47,385 nt of DNA from Rhodospirillales bacterium. Its GTDB lineage: Bacteria > Pseudomonadota > Alphaproteobacteria > Rhodospirillales > Shumkoniaceae. Both the position numbers and the translations under genes were made by a program. The stretch spans positions 1-47,385 of the forward strand of contig JADHSV010000028.1 of NCBI GenBank assembly GCA_016776725.1. The letters run 5' to 3'. Shown here in pieces: positions 19,578-29,061 of the stretch; position 1 is the stretch's first letter, and every line of letters begins with the position of its first letter. The notes beneath the pieces are model-generated. The model worked only from the letters and a program-made list of their open reading frames with translations, ran no database searches and was not told the origin of the DNA.

Positions 19578-20431
19578 CTCCGCCGCCGCCGCTCGACTGT
19601 CATCACGCCAATTCCCGATAGCACAATGACACCCCCGATCATGATCATCGGCGTCATGGTTTCGCCCAGGATCAAAATGCTGAAAACCACTGTGGACAAC
19701 GGATTTAGCAACATAAATGGGGCCACGCGGGTAATTTCGACGGCAGCCAGCAGCCGATACCACAGCGGATAGCACAGCGCCGTCATGATCAATCCAATGT
19801 AAAGAATGATCCCCCATTCGCGCCATCCGGCCGATTGCAGGGCGGCGAATTGCCCTTCTTCCAGAAGGAATGACGCAAAAAACAGTTGCGGCGCACTAAA
19901 GGCGGCGATCCAGGCCAGCAACTGCATTCCTGTAACAAAGCGACCGATTTCACGAATTTTTACCTGCCCGAAAGCCCAGATTAGTCCACCCGCCATGACA
20001 AGCAATACCGGAAGCAGGTTGCTCTGAATTCGTGGCTCGCCGGTAATCAGCACGACGCCACCAAAGGCCAGCAACATTCCCAAAATCTGCCGCAGGCTCA
20101 TTTTCTCCTTTAGCAGAACAACGCCGAGGATCGCCATAAACGGAATCTGCAATTGCACGACGAGAATTGCCGTGGAGGCGAAGATATCTTTGAGCCCGGA
20201 AAAAACCATGCCGTAGGGAATGGTCCCGCTGATAACGGCGACCCAAAAAACCTGCTTCATCACCCCCTTTGGCGGTTTGACAAACCAAATCAGCACAAGG
20301 GCCGCTATCAAATAGCGCATGCCCATCAAAAACATCGGCGGAAGGGTTCCCAATCCGGCTTTAGTCAAGGCAAAGCCCAGGCCCCAGAGACTCGGAACGG
20401 CAATCGCAACCGCCAGATGAGCAGGTTTCAC
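19574..20431 (-). CDS. EamA-family (DMT) membrane transporter
   Basis: The 285-residue protein has about ten hydrophobic helices arranged as two EamA repeats (first [26 protein letters not shown], written here as a landmark only in part: [14 protein letters not shown]; second starting near [18 protein letters not shown]). This is the drug/metabolite transporter superfamily, which exports amino acids, metabolites or drugs. The substrate cannot be inferred. The start is GTG at 20431 with AAGGAAAA upstream, and there is no in-frame ATG close by. It lies 49 bases upstream of the aldo/keto reductase stop side, in the same direction, and so may be the second gene of that transcript. Confidence 0.9.
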   Translation of the reverse strand: MKPAHLAVAIAVPSLWGLGFALTKAGLGTLPPMFLMGMRYLIAALVLIWFVKPPKGVMKQVFWVAVISGTIPYGMVFSGLKDIFASTAILVVQLQIPFMAILGVVLLKEKMSLRQILGMLLAFGGVVLITGEPRIQSNLLPVLLVMAGGLIWAFGQVKIREIGRFVTGMQLLAWIAAFSAPQLFFASFLLEEGQFAALQSAGWREWGIILYIGLIMTALCYPLWYRLLAAVEITRVAPFMLLNPLSTVVFSILILGETMTPMIMIGGVIVLSGIGVMTVERRRRS

Positions 20432-20480
20432 TTGGACATTTTCCTTGTTTTTTTATTATTGGTTGGCTTTGTCGGTCTTG

Positions 20481-21488
20481 TCAGCTTAGCGGTTCGCGCC
20501 CGGTCGGCGGCAGCTTGGGATCAATGAACCCCGGCGTTGATGCCCCACCCGCGGGAACCAGCTTTTCCACAAACCTTTCGTCGGCCGCCGTGAATTCGTG
20601 ATCCAGCGCGCCCAGATAGTCGCGCCAATGAGCCATGGTTCGCGGACCGGCGATAACCGAACTGATAAGGCCGTTATTCAGCACCCAGTTTAGGGCGAAC
20701 TGGCCCGCGCTCATGCCGCGCTTTTCAGCCCGCGCCTTGATTTTCTGGGCCAGAACCAGAGATTCGTATCGGTACTCGCTTTCGTGAATACGCATATCGT
20801 TGCGCCCCGCGCGCGTGCCCTTCGGCGGTGGCCCCTTGACCGGGTACTTGCCGGTCAACACGCCCCGCGCCAGCGGGCTGTAGGGAACCACGCCAATACC
20901 GAAATAGCGGCAGGCCGGCAGGAACTCGGCCTCAAGCATCCTGTTCATGGCGTTGTAGCAGGGCTGGGTTACGATCGGCCCCGGAATTCCCATCATTTCG
21001 CATTGGGACACCAGTTCGGCTATCCGCCAGGCCGGGAAGTTGCTGAACCCCCAGTAACGGACCTTGCCCGCCCGGATCAGGTCGCCCATGGCCGAAAGCG
21101 GCTCGTCCAGCGGCGTGTCGGGTTCATCACGGTGGAAGTAGTAGATGTCGATATAATCGGTCTGCAGGCGTTTCAGGCTGGCCTCGACCTCGGTCATTAT
21201 CCGCTTGCGGCTGTTGGTGCGGTCCAGCGGATCCACGCCCATGGGGCTCCCCACCTTGGTCGCCAGCACCCAACCGTCACGGTTTTTTCGGACATTCTTG
21301 CCGACGATACGCTCGGAACCACCCGTCGAATAGACGTTCGCGGTATCAACAAAATTGATCCCCGCGTCCGCTGCTGAAGCAAATATTTCCGCCGAGACCT
21401 TTTCGGTGGTCTGGTCGCCAAACATCATAGCGCCCAAACAGATGGGTGAGACCATCAGGCCGCTGGTTCCAACGCGTTGATACTGCAT
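20481..21488 (-). CDS. Aldo/keto reductase
   Basis: The 335-residue product is a soluble NADPH-dependent oxidoreductase with a TIM barrel. It has the family start (RVGTSGLMVSPICLGAMMFG) and the catalytic Asp and Tyr in FVDTANVYSTGGSE. The Lys is in LATKVGSP and the His in YYFHRDEPDTP. The cofactor-binding end is also present (SVIAGPRTMAHWRDYL). It resembles the YajO/PhnO-like or Kv-beta-like branch of general stress aldo/keto reductases. Substrate unknown. Start: ATG 21488 with GAGG nine bases upstream; the frame is open further to 21584 but without family sequence. Confidence 0.93.
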   Translation of the reverse strand: MQYQRVGTSGLMVSPICLGAMMFGDQTTEKVSAEIFASAADAGINFVDTANVYSTGGSERIVGKNVRKNRDGWVLATKVGSPMGVDPLDRTNSRKRIMTEVEASLKRLQTDYIDIYYFHRDEPDTPLDEPLSAMGDLIRAGKVRYWGFSNFPAWRIAELVSQCEMMGIPGPIVTQPCYNAMNRMLEAEFLPACRYFGIGVVPYSPLARGVLTGKYPVKGPPPKGTRAGRNDMRIHESEYRYESLVLAQKIKARAEKRGMSAGQFALNWVLNNGLISSVIAGPRTMAHWRDYLGALDHEFTAADERFVEKLVPAGGASTPGFIDPKLPPTGREPLS

Positions 21489-21713
21489 GTTTTTTCCTCT
21501 CCGGACGTCAATGCGAGTATTTATTCGGCAAGCACCTGAAATGGTATAGGCGCTGACCAATTCATTGCCAAGGAATTCCGCCACATTGGATGGAGCACAT
21601 GTGGACGATTTCGTATAATAACGTCATCATAAATCTTGCGGTAACCATTGTCCTGCCACAATGGGTGCCGATAATCGACTGGGAGAAGAACACTGAGGTC
21701 GGAACGCGGGTGG

Positions 21714-22262
21714 ATGGCGCAGATTGCTCCGGACTCCGGAAAGTTTGCCGTGCCTGGTAAACGTGCGGGCATGACGGCTGTGTTCGTCTGCGCCCTGGCC
21801 ATCGCGCTGGCCTCTCCGGCAACCGTTCGCGCCGACGATCTTTCGCCGCTCACCCAAAACCTTTTCTCCGCCATTCAGCGAAACGATTTTTCCGCCGTTC
21901 AGCTGAGCGTCGCCAACGGCGCCGATATCTCGGCGCGCAATCAATTCGGCATGCGCGCGGTCGACCTGGCCGTTGACAAAGGCCACTTTGAAATCGCGCA
22001 CTACCTACTGTCATTGCGCGAAATGGAATCGCCGCAGGAAGAACCGCCGGAACAGGCGCCCACGCCCCAGCAAGCCGAAGCGCAAGAACCCCAAATTCCG
22101 GAAACGCAGCCTGAACTGCCCGATGTTCTGGCCGAATCCCCACCGCCACCACCCGCACCGGAATGGCCAATCGGTGAACAAAATCCATTGATCCCAACGC
22201 TATTCCCGGAAATGCGGGTGGTCAGGTTATTTCCGGAGGAGGCGTGGCCGGCGTCCCGGTAA
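21714..22262 (+). CDS. Secreted ankyrin-repeat protein, 5' part (frameshifted)
   Basis: This is the first part of a gene that continues in another frame at 22178-24379. It encodes a signal peptide (VFVCALAIALASPATVRADD) and then one to two ankyrin-like repeats (LFSAIQRNDFSAVQLSVANGADISARNQFGM region, about residues 50-105). A Pro/Glu-rich stretch follows. From about 22190 the frame gives unconvincing sequence (LIPTLFPEMRVV), while the neighbouring frame gives DPNAIPGNAGGQ. Starts at 21714 (ATG), 21750 (GTG, with GGAAAG upstream) and 21771 (ATG) are all possible. Ankyrin repeats bind proteins; the partner is unknown. Confidence 0.7.
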   Translation: MAQIAPDSGKFAVPGKRAGMTAVFVCALAIALASPATVRADDLSPLTQNLFSAIQRNDFSAVQLSVANGADISARNQFGMRAVDLAVDKGHFEIAHYLLSLREMESPQEEPPEQAPTPQQAEAQEPQIPETQPELPDVLAESPPPPPAPEWPIGEQNPLIPTLFPEMRVVRLFPEEAWPASR

Positions 22263-24379
22263 TGGGTGACATCATTGAACCTCCGCCGCCAGACGCTCCG
22301 CCGATACCCGAAGAAACCGCCGCCACGCCGCCGCCCGCTCCTGCGCGGCCCGAAGGCACGCCCCCGGCCGGGCCGACGTCGTCTTCGCCCGTTCTCCTGA
22401 ACCGTTTGGGCAATTTGCTTGGGTTGAAGGGGGAGACGGATGCTCCCATGGATGCGCCGCCACCGGCTGCACCCGGAACGGAGGAAACAGCAACCGTGGC
22501 GACACCCGAGGCCAAACCGAAGGTAATTACGGAAGCGCCGCCGGAAAAAACGCCGGAACAGGCAGTCGACGCCCCCGAAACGCCTGAGAAAGTTGCTGAC
22601 AGCGAACCGGCTGAGGTCGTCCCTGACCCTCAACCCGAGCAACAGGCAGAACAAGCCGCCGCTGCCCCGCCGGAGCAACAGGAGCCCGAAAATAACGAGC
22701 AGTTCAAGCGCGATCTGAGCCGTACCGTGGACACCTATCTGGGCGGCTGGTTCGTCAAATGGCTGGGGCGGAAAATTGGCGTTATCGACGACGCAGCCGC
22801 GCAGGAAGAAGAGCCGCCGGCAACGGAACCGGAGACAACCGTGGTGGCCGAAGCGCCGACGAAGCCGGCCGAACCCGACATTCCCGCTCAAGACGATGGA
22901 TTGGCGGGAATCGACAGTCAGTTCGATGCCAATGCGGAAATTGACGCGGTGACACAACCCGAACCCGACGCTGACACGGTGATCGACGTTGAGCCGGAGC
23001 CCGAGCCCGATACGACCGCCGAAATCGACGCGGAACCCGCGCCCGAGCCCGATATTGACGTCGAGCCTGTGCCTGAACCCGATCTCGCCGCCGAGATCGA
23101 CACCGAGCCGGAAATCGACGTTGAACCCGATGTTGCCGCAGCTATTGATACGGATCTGGATACGGAAGTCGAACTTCCCGCCGATGCCCAAATTGCCGAA
23201 GCTCCGGATGATTTGGACGATCCGTTCGCGCCGGAAGCGGTCCCGCCCGGTTCGGCTCATCCGGTCATCGGCGAAGACCCCGTGGCCGCTCCGCAACCGC
23301 CTGAAGATGACGCGTTGGCGGGATCGGATATGGAAGAGGATATCGCCATTGAAGATGACCCCGGCGTGACAGAAGATCCCGGCATCGCGGAAGATCTTGG
23401 CACCGGCGATGATTTGGAAATCGACGCCGAAGCCCCCGAGGCCCTCGATACCGCGGAGATTGAAGGCGAACTGTCGGACGGCGGAGAAATTGCCGCGGTC
23501 GATGCCCAGGAAACCGAGCTGGATGCGCTGGCCGATGATTTGGGCGTAGATGATGGCGAGACCGACGCCATACCGGGACTGGAGGAAGACCCGGACCCGC
23601 AAGCTGCCGATGGCGGAGGCGAAAAAACCGATTTGATGGGGCAGCTTTCCAACTTCCTCGAAGCCGACGACGCTCTGTTAGAGACGGATGAACCCGCCGA
23701 TCCTGATGCTGATGCCGATACCGATAGTGAATCCCTGCCAGGGCTGGAAGAACTTGACGCCGCAGCCGAGGAAATTGGCGTTACACAAACCGCTTCTGTT
23801 CCGCCCATGGTGGCCCGGCAGCTTCCGGATAAGGTTTTGACATTGGGTGAATCAATTCATCTGACGGCGGCCAGACCCGAAACGCCCGACGATCCCAGCG
23901 AGGAGCCGTATTGCGTCGAGAAAAACGCGGGTAAAACCGTCTTTTGCGTCGAGATGGTGGATTGGCCTCCGGACCTTGGCGAGGAACTGGCCGTCAGCAC
24001 CATTATGTATCAAGGCTCACAGGCCATCGTTCGCTACGACGACGGAATGGCGACACGCTACCACGCCATTTTCCCCAGTGAGGCCTTCGATTCACTGGTC
24101 TCATATTATACGCGCCGATTCGGCGAACCCACCGAGACCAACGAACGAACCATTGCGCCGTTTGCCCAGCCGCGCCAGATAAACCCGATCCTTGCGTGGC
24201 GGCGGGATGACCCGCTTTCCGGTGAATTAACGACCCTTGAAATCCGCCGTTTTGATGATGCCCGTGGTGGGTTCCCGGATTTGAAGCACGGCGTTTTAAT
24301 GCTGGCGAATGCCGCCTCCTCTCCCATTTTCCCGATCTTGTCGGCGCTTGACCTTATGCCGACAACCGGCACGAACTAA
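22244..24379 (+). CDS. Acidic Pro/Glu/Asp-rich protein with conserved C-terminal domain, 3' part of the ankyrin gene
   Basis: The frame is open from 22178; the first usable start is GTG at 22244, but I think this is the continuation of the upstream ankyrin ORF after a one-base shift. The middle 450 residues are low-complexity and strongly acidic, with repeated EPEPD and EID units. The last 180 residues look folded, starting near PDKVLTLGESIHLTAARP. They include a Cys pair (YCVEKN, FCVEMVDWPP) and a segment YYTRRFGEPTETNERT. No known function. Inference: a periplasmic or surface protein with an extended acidic spacer, possibly cation-binding. The stop overlaps the convergent neighbour by four bases. 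Confidence 0.75.
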   Translation: MAGVPVMGDIIEPPPPDAPPIPEETAATPPPAPARPEGTPPAGPTSSSPVLLNRLGNLLGLKGETDAPMDAPPPAAPGTEETATVATPEAKPKVITEAPPEKTPEQAVDAPETPEKVADSEPAEVVPDPQPEQQAEQAAAAPPEQQEPENNEQFKRDLSRTVDTYLGGWFVKWLGRKIGVIDDAAAQEEEPPATEPETTVVAEAPTKPAEPDIPAQDDGLAGIDSQFDANAEIDAVTQPEPDADTVIDVEPEPEPDTTAEIDAEPAPEPDIDVEPVPEPDLAAEIDTEPEIDVEPDVAAAIDTDLDTEVELPADAQIAEAPDDLDDPFAPEAVPPGSAHPVIGEDPVAAPQPPEDDALAGSDMEEDIAIEDDPGVTEDPGIAEDLGTGDDLEIDAEAPEALDTAEIEGELSDGGEIAAVDAQETELDALADDLGVDDGETDAIPGLEEDPDPQAADGGGEKTDLMGQLSNFLEADDALLETDEPADPDADADTDSESLPGLEELDAAAEEIGVTQTASVPPMVARQLPDKVLTLGESIHLTAARPETPDDPSEEPYCVEKNAGKTVFCVEMVDWPPDLGEELAVSTIMYQGSQAIVRYDDGMATRYHAIFPSEAFDSLVSYYTRRFGEPTETNERTIAPFAQPRQINPILAWRRDDPLSGELTTLEIRRFDDARGGFPDLKHGVLMLANAASSPIFPILSALDLMPTTGTN

Positions 24380-25173
24380 TATTTTCCGCGCCGTGCATGA
24401 AACCAAAGCCGTAACGGCCTTGTGGGGGCCATGCGTTGAAGGGCCGGATCAGATGTATTGAAGCTGGCCTTTTCAAGGCGCCTCAGCCACGCCTCGGCCA
24501 GCACGGACGGGAGCAGTGCCGGAAGCGCTTCGCGTGGAATATCATTCACCGATTGTCGCGCCGCCGCCAATCGTCGGGCGGCGTAATCGGCCAGTTTCCG
24601 CGCCGCCTCTTTGGCGTCGGTCCCCTTCGGCAAATCCTGCGGCAGAAACACTTGTCCGCGACTGGAATGATAGGGAACGGCCCGCAAGATGCCGCACACG
24701 GCCCAGGCAATCGCAACATTGGACGCCGCCTCAAGTGCAACGGGGTCATCGACGCCCACGATGTCCAGCGTCAATCGAGCCAGCACACCCGCCGTCCCGG
24801 CCGCATAATCATCGAACGCCACCATATCTGCGATCGGGGTTTCGTCCAGATCGCGCTTGCGCGTGTCGATCAGCCGCTCAAACGGCGCGCGATCCAATAC
24901 GAAATCCTGCACGGCCTTGGTCAATGGCCCCATGACTTCATGATGCAGCGGGTTTCCGCAGAAAACACCGTCCAGGGAATCGCGCCACCATTGAAAGCGG
25001 ATTTCGCCCAGTATGGGCTCAGAGACCTTTGCGGGAATCGTCGCCAATTCAAGGTTTAAGGCATAAATCGCATACAGGGCTTCGCGTTTGTCCGCTGGCG
25101 CGAATTGCGCGCACAGGAAGCGGTCATTGTCTGATCGATGAACCCGATCGGCGCAGTAGGAAAGGTCTTGCAT
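24376..25173 (-). CDS. Squalene/phytoene synthase family protein, NDUFAF6-like
   Basis: The 265-residue product belongs to the all-helical squalene/phytoene synthase superfamily. The usual aspartate-rich DxxxD motif is absent: the equivalent helix reads ALYAIYALNLELATI, followed by GEIRFQWWRDSLDGV. That pattern is the one in NDUFAF6 homologues, which in mitochondria help assemble respiratory complex I, rather than in true carotenoid or hopanoid enzymes. I therefore do not assign an isoprenoid reaction. No hpn or crt neighbours are present, which supports this. Start: ATG 25173, divergent from sodB. Confidence 0.82.
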   Translation of the reverse strand: MQDLSYCADRVHRSDNDRFLCAQFAPADKREALYAIYALNLELATIPAKVSEPILGEIRFQWWRDSLDGVFCGNPLHHEVMGPLTKAVQDFVLDRAPFERLIDTRKRDLDETPIADMVAFDDYAAGTAGVLARLTLDIVGVDDPVALEAASNVAIAWAVCGILRAVPYHSSRGQVFLPQDLPKGTDAKEAARKLADYAARRLAAARQSVNDIPREALPALLPSVLAEAWLRRLEKASFNTSDPALQRMAPTRPLRLWFHARRGKY

Positions 25174-25287
25174 TGGCTTTTAGTGCAACGTTTCCGAGAT
25201 TTCCACAAAAGGGGCTTTAAATTCCAACGCCGACACCATACCTCTTGGGCGGATTATTTTGAATGCTTTCAACGGAGGAACGATACG

Positions 25288-25887
25288 ATGGCTTTTGAAT
25301 TACCGGCATTACCATACGCCAAGGACGCGCTTGCGCCGCATATCTCGGCCAATACTCTCGATTTCCATTATGGCAAGCACCACAACACCTATGTCACCAA
25401 CCTCAATAACCTGACTGCAAATTCACCGCTGAACTCGGCCAGCGTGGAAGAGGTGATCGGTGAAGTTGCGGGCAACGCCGATAAGATCGGTGTCTTCAAT
25501 AATGCCGCCCAGGTGTGGAATCACACCTTCTACTGGCATTGCATGAAGCCGGGCGGCGGCGGTGCGCCTTCGGGCGAACTGGCGGCTGAAATCGACAAGG
25601 CGTTCGGTGGCCTCGACAAATTCCTGGAGGAATTCAAGAACGCGGCCGTTACCCAGTTCGGCAGCGGTTGGGCGTGGCTTGTGGCCGACGGCGGATCGCT
25701 CAAGATCGCCAAGACCGGCAACGCCGACACCCCGCTGGCCCACGGCCAGACGCCGCTTCTGACCGTCGATGTATGGGAACATGCCTATTATCTGGACTTC
25801 CAGAACAGGCGTCCCGATTACGTCCAGAGCTTCCTCGACAACCTGATCAACTGGGACTTCGTTGCCGAGAACCTTGGCAAAGCCTAA
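25288..25887 (+). CDS. sodB: Superoxide dismutase [Fe]
   Basis: Converts superoxide to oxygen and hydrogen peroxide in the cytoplasm. The 199-residue product has all metal ligands: His in FHYGKHHNTY, His in VWNHTFYW, and Asp and His in DVWEHAYYLDFQ. The Gln in NNAAQVWNH is the iron-type marker, and manganese enzymes differ here. The start is ATG 25288, with GGAGGA eight bases upstream. The frame is open another 50 codons upstream but without family sequence. It ends at a strong hairpin terminator. In a magnetite-forming cell, protection from iron-driven oxidative stress would fit, though sodB is general. Confidence 0.98.
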   Translation: MAFELPALPYAKDALAPHISANTLDFHYGKHHNTYVTNLNNLTANSPLNSASVEEVIGEVAGNADKIGVFNNAAQVWNHTFYWHCMKPGGGGAPSGELAAEIDKAFGGLDKFLEEFKNAAVTQFGSGWAWLVADGGSLKIAKTGNADTPLAHGQTPLLTVDVWEHAYYLDFQNRRPDYVQSFLDNLINWDFVAENLGKA

Positions 25888-25902
25888 GGCGGATAACAAA
25901 AA

Positions 25903-25939
25903 CGGCCCGGAAGCTTTCCTGCTTCCGGGCCGTTTTTTT
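25903..25939. terminator. Bidirectional Rho-independent terminator (sodB / secF)
   Basis: CGGCCCGGAAGC (25903-25914) pairs perfectly with GCTTCCGGGCCG (25921-25932) around a six-base loop. Seven T follow on the plus strand, and five A precede it, giving a T-run on the minus strand. It therefore can stop transcription from both convergent genes. Confidence 0.93.
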
Positions 25940-25954
25940 ATACGATCACCGCCT

Positions 25955-26884
25955 TTAGGGTGAAACCTCGGCGGCCTCTTTCGAGGATTTGGCGCGGCGC
26001 GGCAGTTTCATGTACATCAGCAACGGTACGGCGACGCAAATTGACGAATAGGTGCCGATCAAAACGCCCCAGATCATCGCGAAACTAAACCCGCGAATGA
26101 CCTCGCCACCCAGGAAATAAAGGGCCAGCAAGGCCAGCAGCGTGGTCACACTGGTCATCACCGTGCGCGACAGGGTTTCGTTGACGCTTTTGTTCAGAAG
26201 CTCCGGCAGAGTCATGGTTTTGTACTTACGCAGGTTCTCGCGAACCCGGTCGTACACAACCACGGTATCATTGATGGAATAGCCGGCGATGGTCAGGATC
26301 GCCGCCACCGTGGACAGATTGAATTCCAATCCCAGCAACGCAAAAATGCCGATGGTCGAAATAACATCGTGAACCAGAGCGACCACAGCGCCCACACCGA
26401 ATTGCCATTCAAAGCGGAACCAGATGTACAGCAGAATGGCGAATATGGCGCCACAGACGGCATAAACGCCGTCCAGGAACAACTCTTCACTAACTTTCGG
26501 CCCGACAAATTCGGTACGCCGGTATTCAACATCCGTTCCCAACGCAGCCTTGACCTTTTCGACCGCTTCCTGCTGGGCGTGATCACCTCCAGACTGCTTT
26601 TGCAGGCGAATCAGAACGTCATCGGGTGCGCCGAATTCCTGCAACGCGACCTCGCCCAGCCCCAGATCGGACAGGGTGGAGCGCATGGACCCGATATCGG
26701 CCGGTCCCTGGGTTTTGACATCAATCATAATGCCGCCCTGGAAGTCGATGCCGTAGTTGAGCCCGCGAACGCCAAACATTCCCAAGGCGGCAACCATAAG
26801 CACCACAGAGAATATGAAAAAGGTGACGTGCCGGGTGATGAACTGAATGTTGGTTCCTGCCGGAACTAATTGCAGACGAAACAT
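25955..26884 (-). CDS. secF: Protein translocase subunit SecF
   Basis: With SecD this protein forms the proton-driven accessory complex that helps pull proteins through SecYEG. The 309-residue product has six helices: a first one near residue 30, a periplasmic domain (GGIMIDVKTQGPADIGS), and five more including TIAGYSINDTVVVYDRVREN, the conserved segment of the family. Length is typical. It is the last gene of yajC-secD-secF, with 10 bases between it and secD. Confidence 0.97.
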   Translation of the reverse strand: MFRLQLVPAGTNIQFITRHVTFFIFSVVLMVAALGMFGVRGLNYGIDFQGGIMIDVKTQGPADIGSMRSTLSDLGLGEVALQEFGAPDDVLIRLQKQSGGDHAQQEAVEKVKAALGTDVEYRRTEFVGPKVSEELFLDGVYAVCGAIFAILLYIWFRFEWQFGVGAVVALVHDVISTIGIFALLGLEFNLSTVAAILTIAGYSINDTVVVYDRVRENLRKYKTMTLPELLNKSVNETLSRTVMTSVTTLLALLALYFLGGEVIRGFSFAMIWGVLIGTYSSICVAVPLLMYMKLPRRAKSSKEAAEVSP

Positions 26885-26894
26885 CTTTTTTCCC

Positions 26895-28478
26895 CTAAAT
26901 CGGCAGGCTTTGCGGTCGCGAACGGCGCAACCAGGTGATCACCATCAGGCGGGTCAGCAACACCGCCGTAAACAACGATGCGGCAATACCGATAGCCAAC
27001 GTCACGGCAAACCCGCGCACCGGACCCGATCCGAACTGATACAACAAAATGGCCGCGATCAGCGTCGTCATATTGGCGTCGACAATGGTGGTAATGGCCC
27101 GCGAATACCCGGCGTCTACCGCCGAAATGGGCGTTCGCCCGATCCGCACCTCTTCGCGTATGCGCTCAAAAATCAGCACGTTGGCGTCCACCGCCATGCC
27201 AATGGTCAGCACGACACCGGCAATGCCCGGCAGGGTCAGGGTCGCCTGAAGCACCGACAAGGATGCGCCGATCAGGATCATGTTAAAGAGCAACGCGATA
27301 TCGGCCATGATACCGAAACGGCCGTAGGTCAGGACCATGAAACCGATGACCAGAAGCAGGCCGATGACGCTGGCAACCTTGCCTGCGGCAATCGAGTCTG
27401 CGCCCAGCCCGGGCCCGACGGTGCGTTCTTCCAAAATGACCAGCGGCGCTGGCAATGCGCCGGCCCGCAGCAGCAGCGCCAAATCCTGCGCCGACTGGAA
27501 CGTGAAACTACCGCTGATCTGCCCCGCCCCGCCCAGAATGGGTTCGCGGATTTGCGGTGCGGTGATGATGTCGCCGTCCAGCACAATGGCGAACAGACGA
27601 TTGACGTTATCGCGGGTAATGCGGCCGAATTTCTTGCCGCCCGCGGCGTCGAAGCGGAAGTTGACGATCGGCTCGCTGGTCCGCGAGTCGGTTCCCGGCT
27701 GCGCATTGACCAAAGAATCACCGCTGAGCATGACCCGCTTGCGAACCACGTACATGCGCGGTTTTCCGTCGGACGTTTTCTCGTTGGCGGACGGCAGCAG
27801 CATGGAGCCCGGCGGCAACCGGCCAGCCATGGCCTCGGCGGGCGAGACATTTCCGTCAACCAGGTGGAAGGTCATTTTCGCGGTCTTGCCAAGCAGGCGC
27901 TTGACCCGTTCGGGATCATCAACGCCCGGAAGCTGGACCAGAATGCGGTCTTCGCCCTGGCGAACAATCGTCGGTTCGCGCACGCCGGTTTCATCGATGC
28001 GCCTGCGCACGATTTCAATGGATTGCTCGACCGCCGAATCGGTCCGTTCCTTGATAGCCTGTTCCGTCAGGTTCATGGAAATCCGGCCGCCGTCCTCAAG
28101 CTCCGTCGTGACGCCCCGGTCCAATCCTTTGATCAGACCCCGCGCTTCCTCGGCCTGACCAGCGTTTTTGATGGTGACGGAGACAGCGTTGCCCCGCACA
28201 CCAAGGCCCGAATAACGAATGCGCGCCTTGCGCAATTCGCTGCGCACCGAATCGACTAGAATTTCCAGCCGTTCCTTGACGACAGCGGCGACCTCCACTT
28301 CCAGAAGAAGGTGCGACCCCCCCTGCAGATCCAGCCCCAGGCTGATCTGTTTATGCGGCAGCCACTCCGGCAACGCGTCGGCGGTGTCGCGGCTCAGGAA
28401 GTTGGGAGCGACGAAAAGCACGCCGAACCCACAGACGAGCGCGACGACGATAATCTTCCACTTGGCGAAATAGACCAT
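26895..28478 (-). CDS. secD: Protein translocase subunit SecD
   Basis: The 527-residue partner of SecF has one N-terminal helix, then LGLDLQGGSHLLLEVE, the family signature, and a large periplasmic region (P1 domain). Five C-terminal helices include GMAVDANVLIFERIREE, matching the conserved SecD segment with its proton-path Asp. Length is normal. It lies 24 bases after yajC and 10 before secF, as expected of one operon. Confidence 0.97.
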   Translation of the reverse strand: MVYFAKWKIIVVALVCGFGVLFVAPNFLSRDTADALPEWLPHKQISLGLDLQGGSHLLLEVEVAAVVKERLEILVDSVRSELRKARIRYSGLGVRGNAVSVTIKNAGQAEEARGLIKGLDRGVTTELEDGGRISMNLTEQAIKERTDSAVEQSIEIVRRRIDETGVREPTIVRQGEDRILVQLPGVDDPERVKRLLGKTAKMTFHLVDGNVSPAEAMAGRLPPGSMLLPSANEKTSDGKPRMYVVRKRVMLSGDSLVNAQPGTDSRTSEPIVNFRFDAAGGKKFGRITRDNVNRLFAIVLDGDIITAPQIREPILGGAGQISGSFTFQSAQDLALLLRAGALPAPLVILEERTVGPGLGADSIAAGKVASVIGLLLVIGFMVLTYGRFGIMADIALLFNMILIGASLSVLQATLTLPGIAGVVLTIGMAVDANVLIFERIREEVRIGRTPISAVDAGYSRAITTIVDANMTTLIAAILLYQFGSGPVRGFAVTLAIGIAASLFTAVLLTRLMVITWLRRSRPQSLPI

Positions 28479-28502
28479 TTAAGAAATATCACCCGGGCGA
28501 GT

Positions 28503-28910
28503 TTATCTGCCCTTTCCTCCGAGAAGCCCTTTCAATTTGGCTACGGGGCCTTCCTGGCTTTCGCCAGCGCCGCTGCCCGGCTTCTTCGTTTCTTTTACGG
28601 GTTCGCTTTTGGAACGCACGGAGGCGATCATGCCGCGCTGGACGCGAACACGAATTCCATCGGCGATTTCGACCATCAGTTCGGTTTCGTCGATCACCTT
28701 GGTCACGGTGCCGACAATGCCGCCGTTGGTGACGACCTTATCGCCTCGGCGAATAGCGCCTAGCATCTCGCGATGCATTTTGGCTTTTTTCTGCTGCGGA
28801 CGAATCAACAGGAAGTAAAACACGACAAAAATCAGAATCAGCGGCAGAAAGGCTTCGAACCCGCCTCCGCCGAAACCGCCCGCTTGCGCGTATGCTGGCG
28901 AGATAAACAT
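28503..28910 (-). CDS. yajC: Preprotein translocase subunit YajC
   Basis: YajC is a small single-span partner of SecDF. The 135-residue product has a helix at about 24-41 (LPLILIFVVFYFLLIRPQQKK), recognised by the RPQQKKAK end. It continues with RGDKVVTNGGIVGTVTKV. The C-terminal tail (about 100-135) is longer and Lys/Gly-rich compared with the E. coli protein, as in other alphaproteobacteria. Start: ATG 28910. First gene of the yajC-secD-secF run, divergent from the ATPase gene at 29062. Confidence 0.96.
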   Translation of the reverse strand: MFISPAYAQAGGFGGGGFEAFLPLILIFVVFYFLLIRPQQKKAKMHREMLGAIRRGDKVVTNGGIVGTVTKVIDETELMVEIADGIRVRVQRGMIASVRSKSEPVKETKKPGSGAGESQEGPVAKLKGLLGGKGR

Positions 28911-29061
28911 CTAGAAACTCCTTAGAACTCTGGGGCTAAGCAGCCGGGAATATAACGGTAACAGCGAGACTTGCAATCGGAAAGACGCGCATGCGCCCCG
29001 GTCGTTGACGAAAAGCTGTCGAACGCCTACGTTTCGCCGCCCCAGGAAAGGATATTTCAAC

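Noticed and set aside
22001-23602. 533-residue minus-strand ORF opposite the acidic repeat gene
   Set aside because: Its repeated RIGFG/RIQIR-like pattern is the reverse reading of the Glu/Asp/Pro repeats; no ribosome binding site or family sequence.
26847-28259. 470-residue plus-strand ORF opposite secD
   Set aside because: Shadow of secD with Gln/Arg/His-rich composition and no motif.
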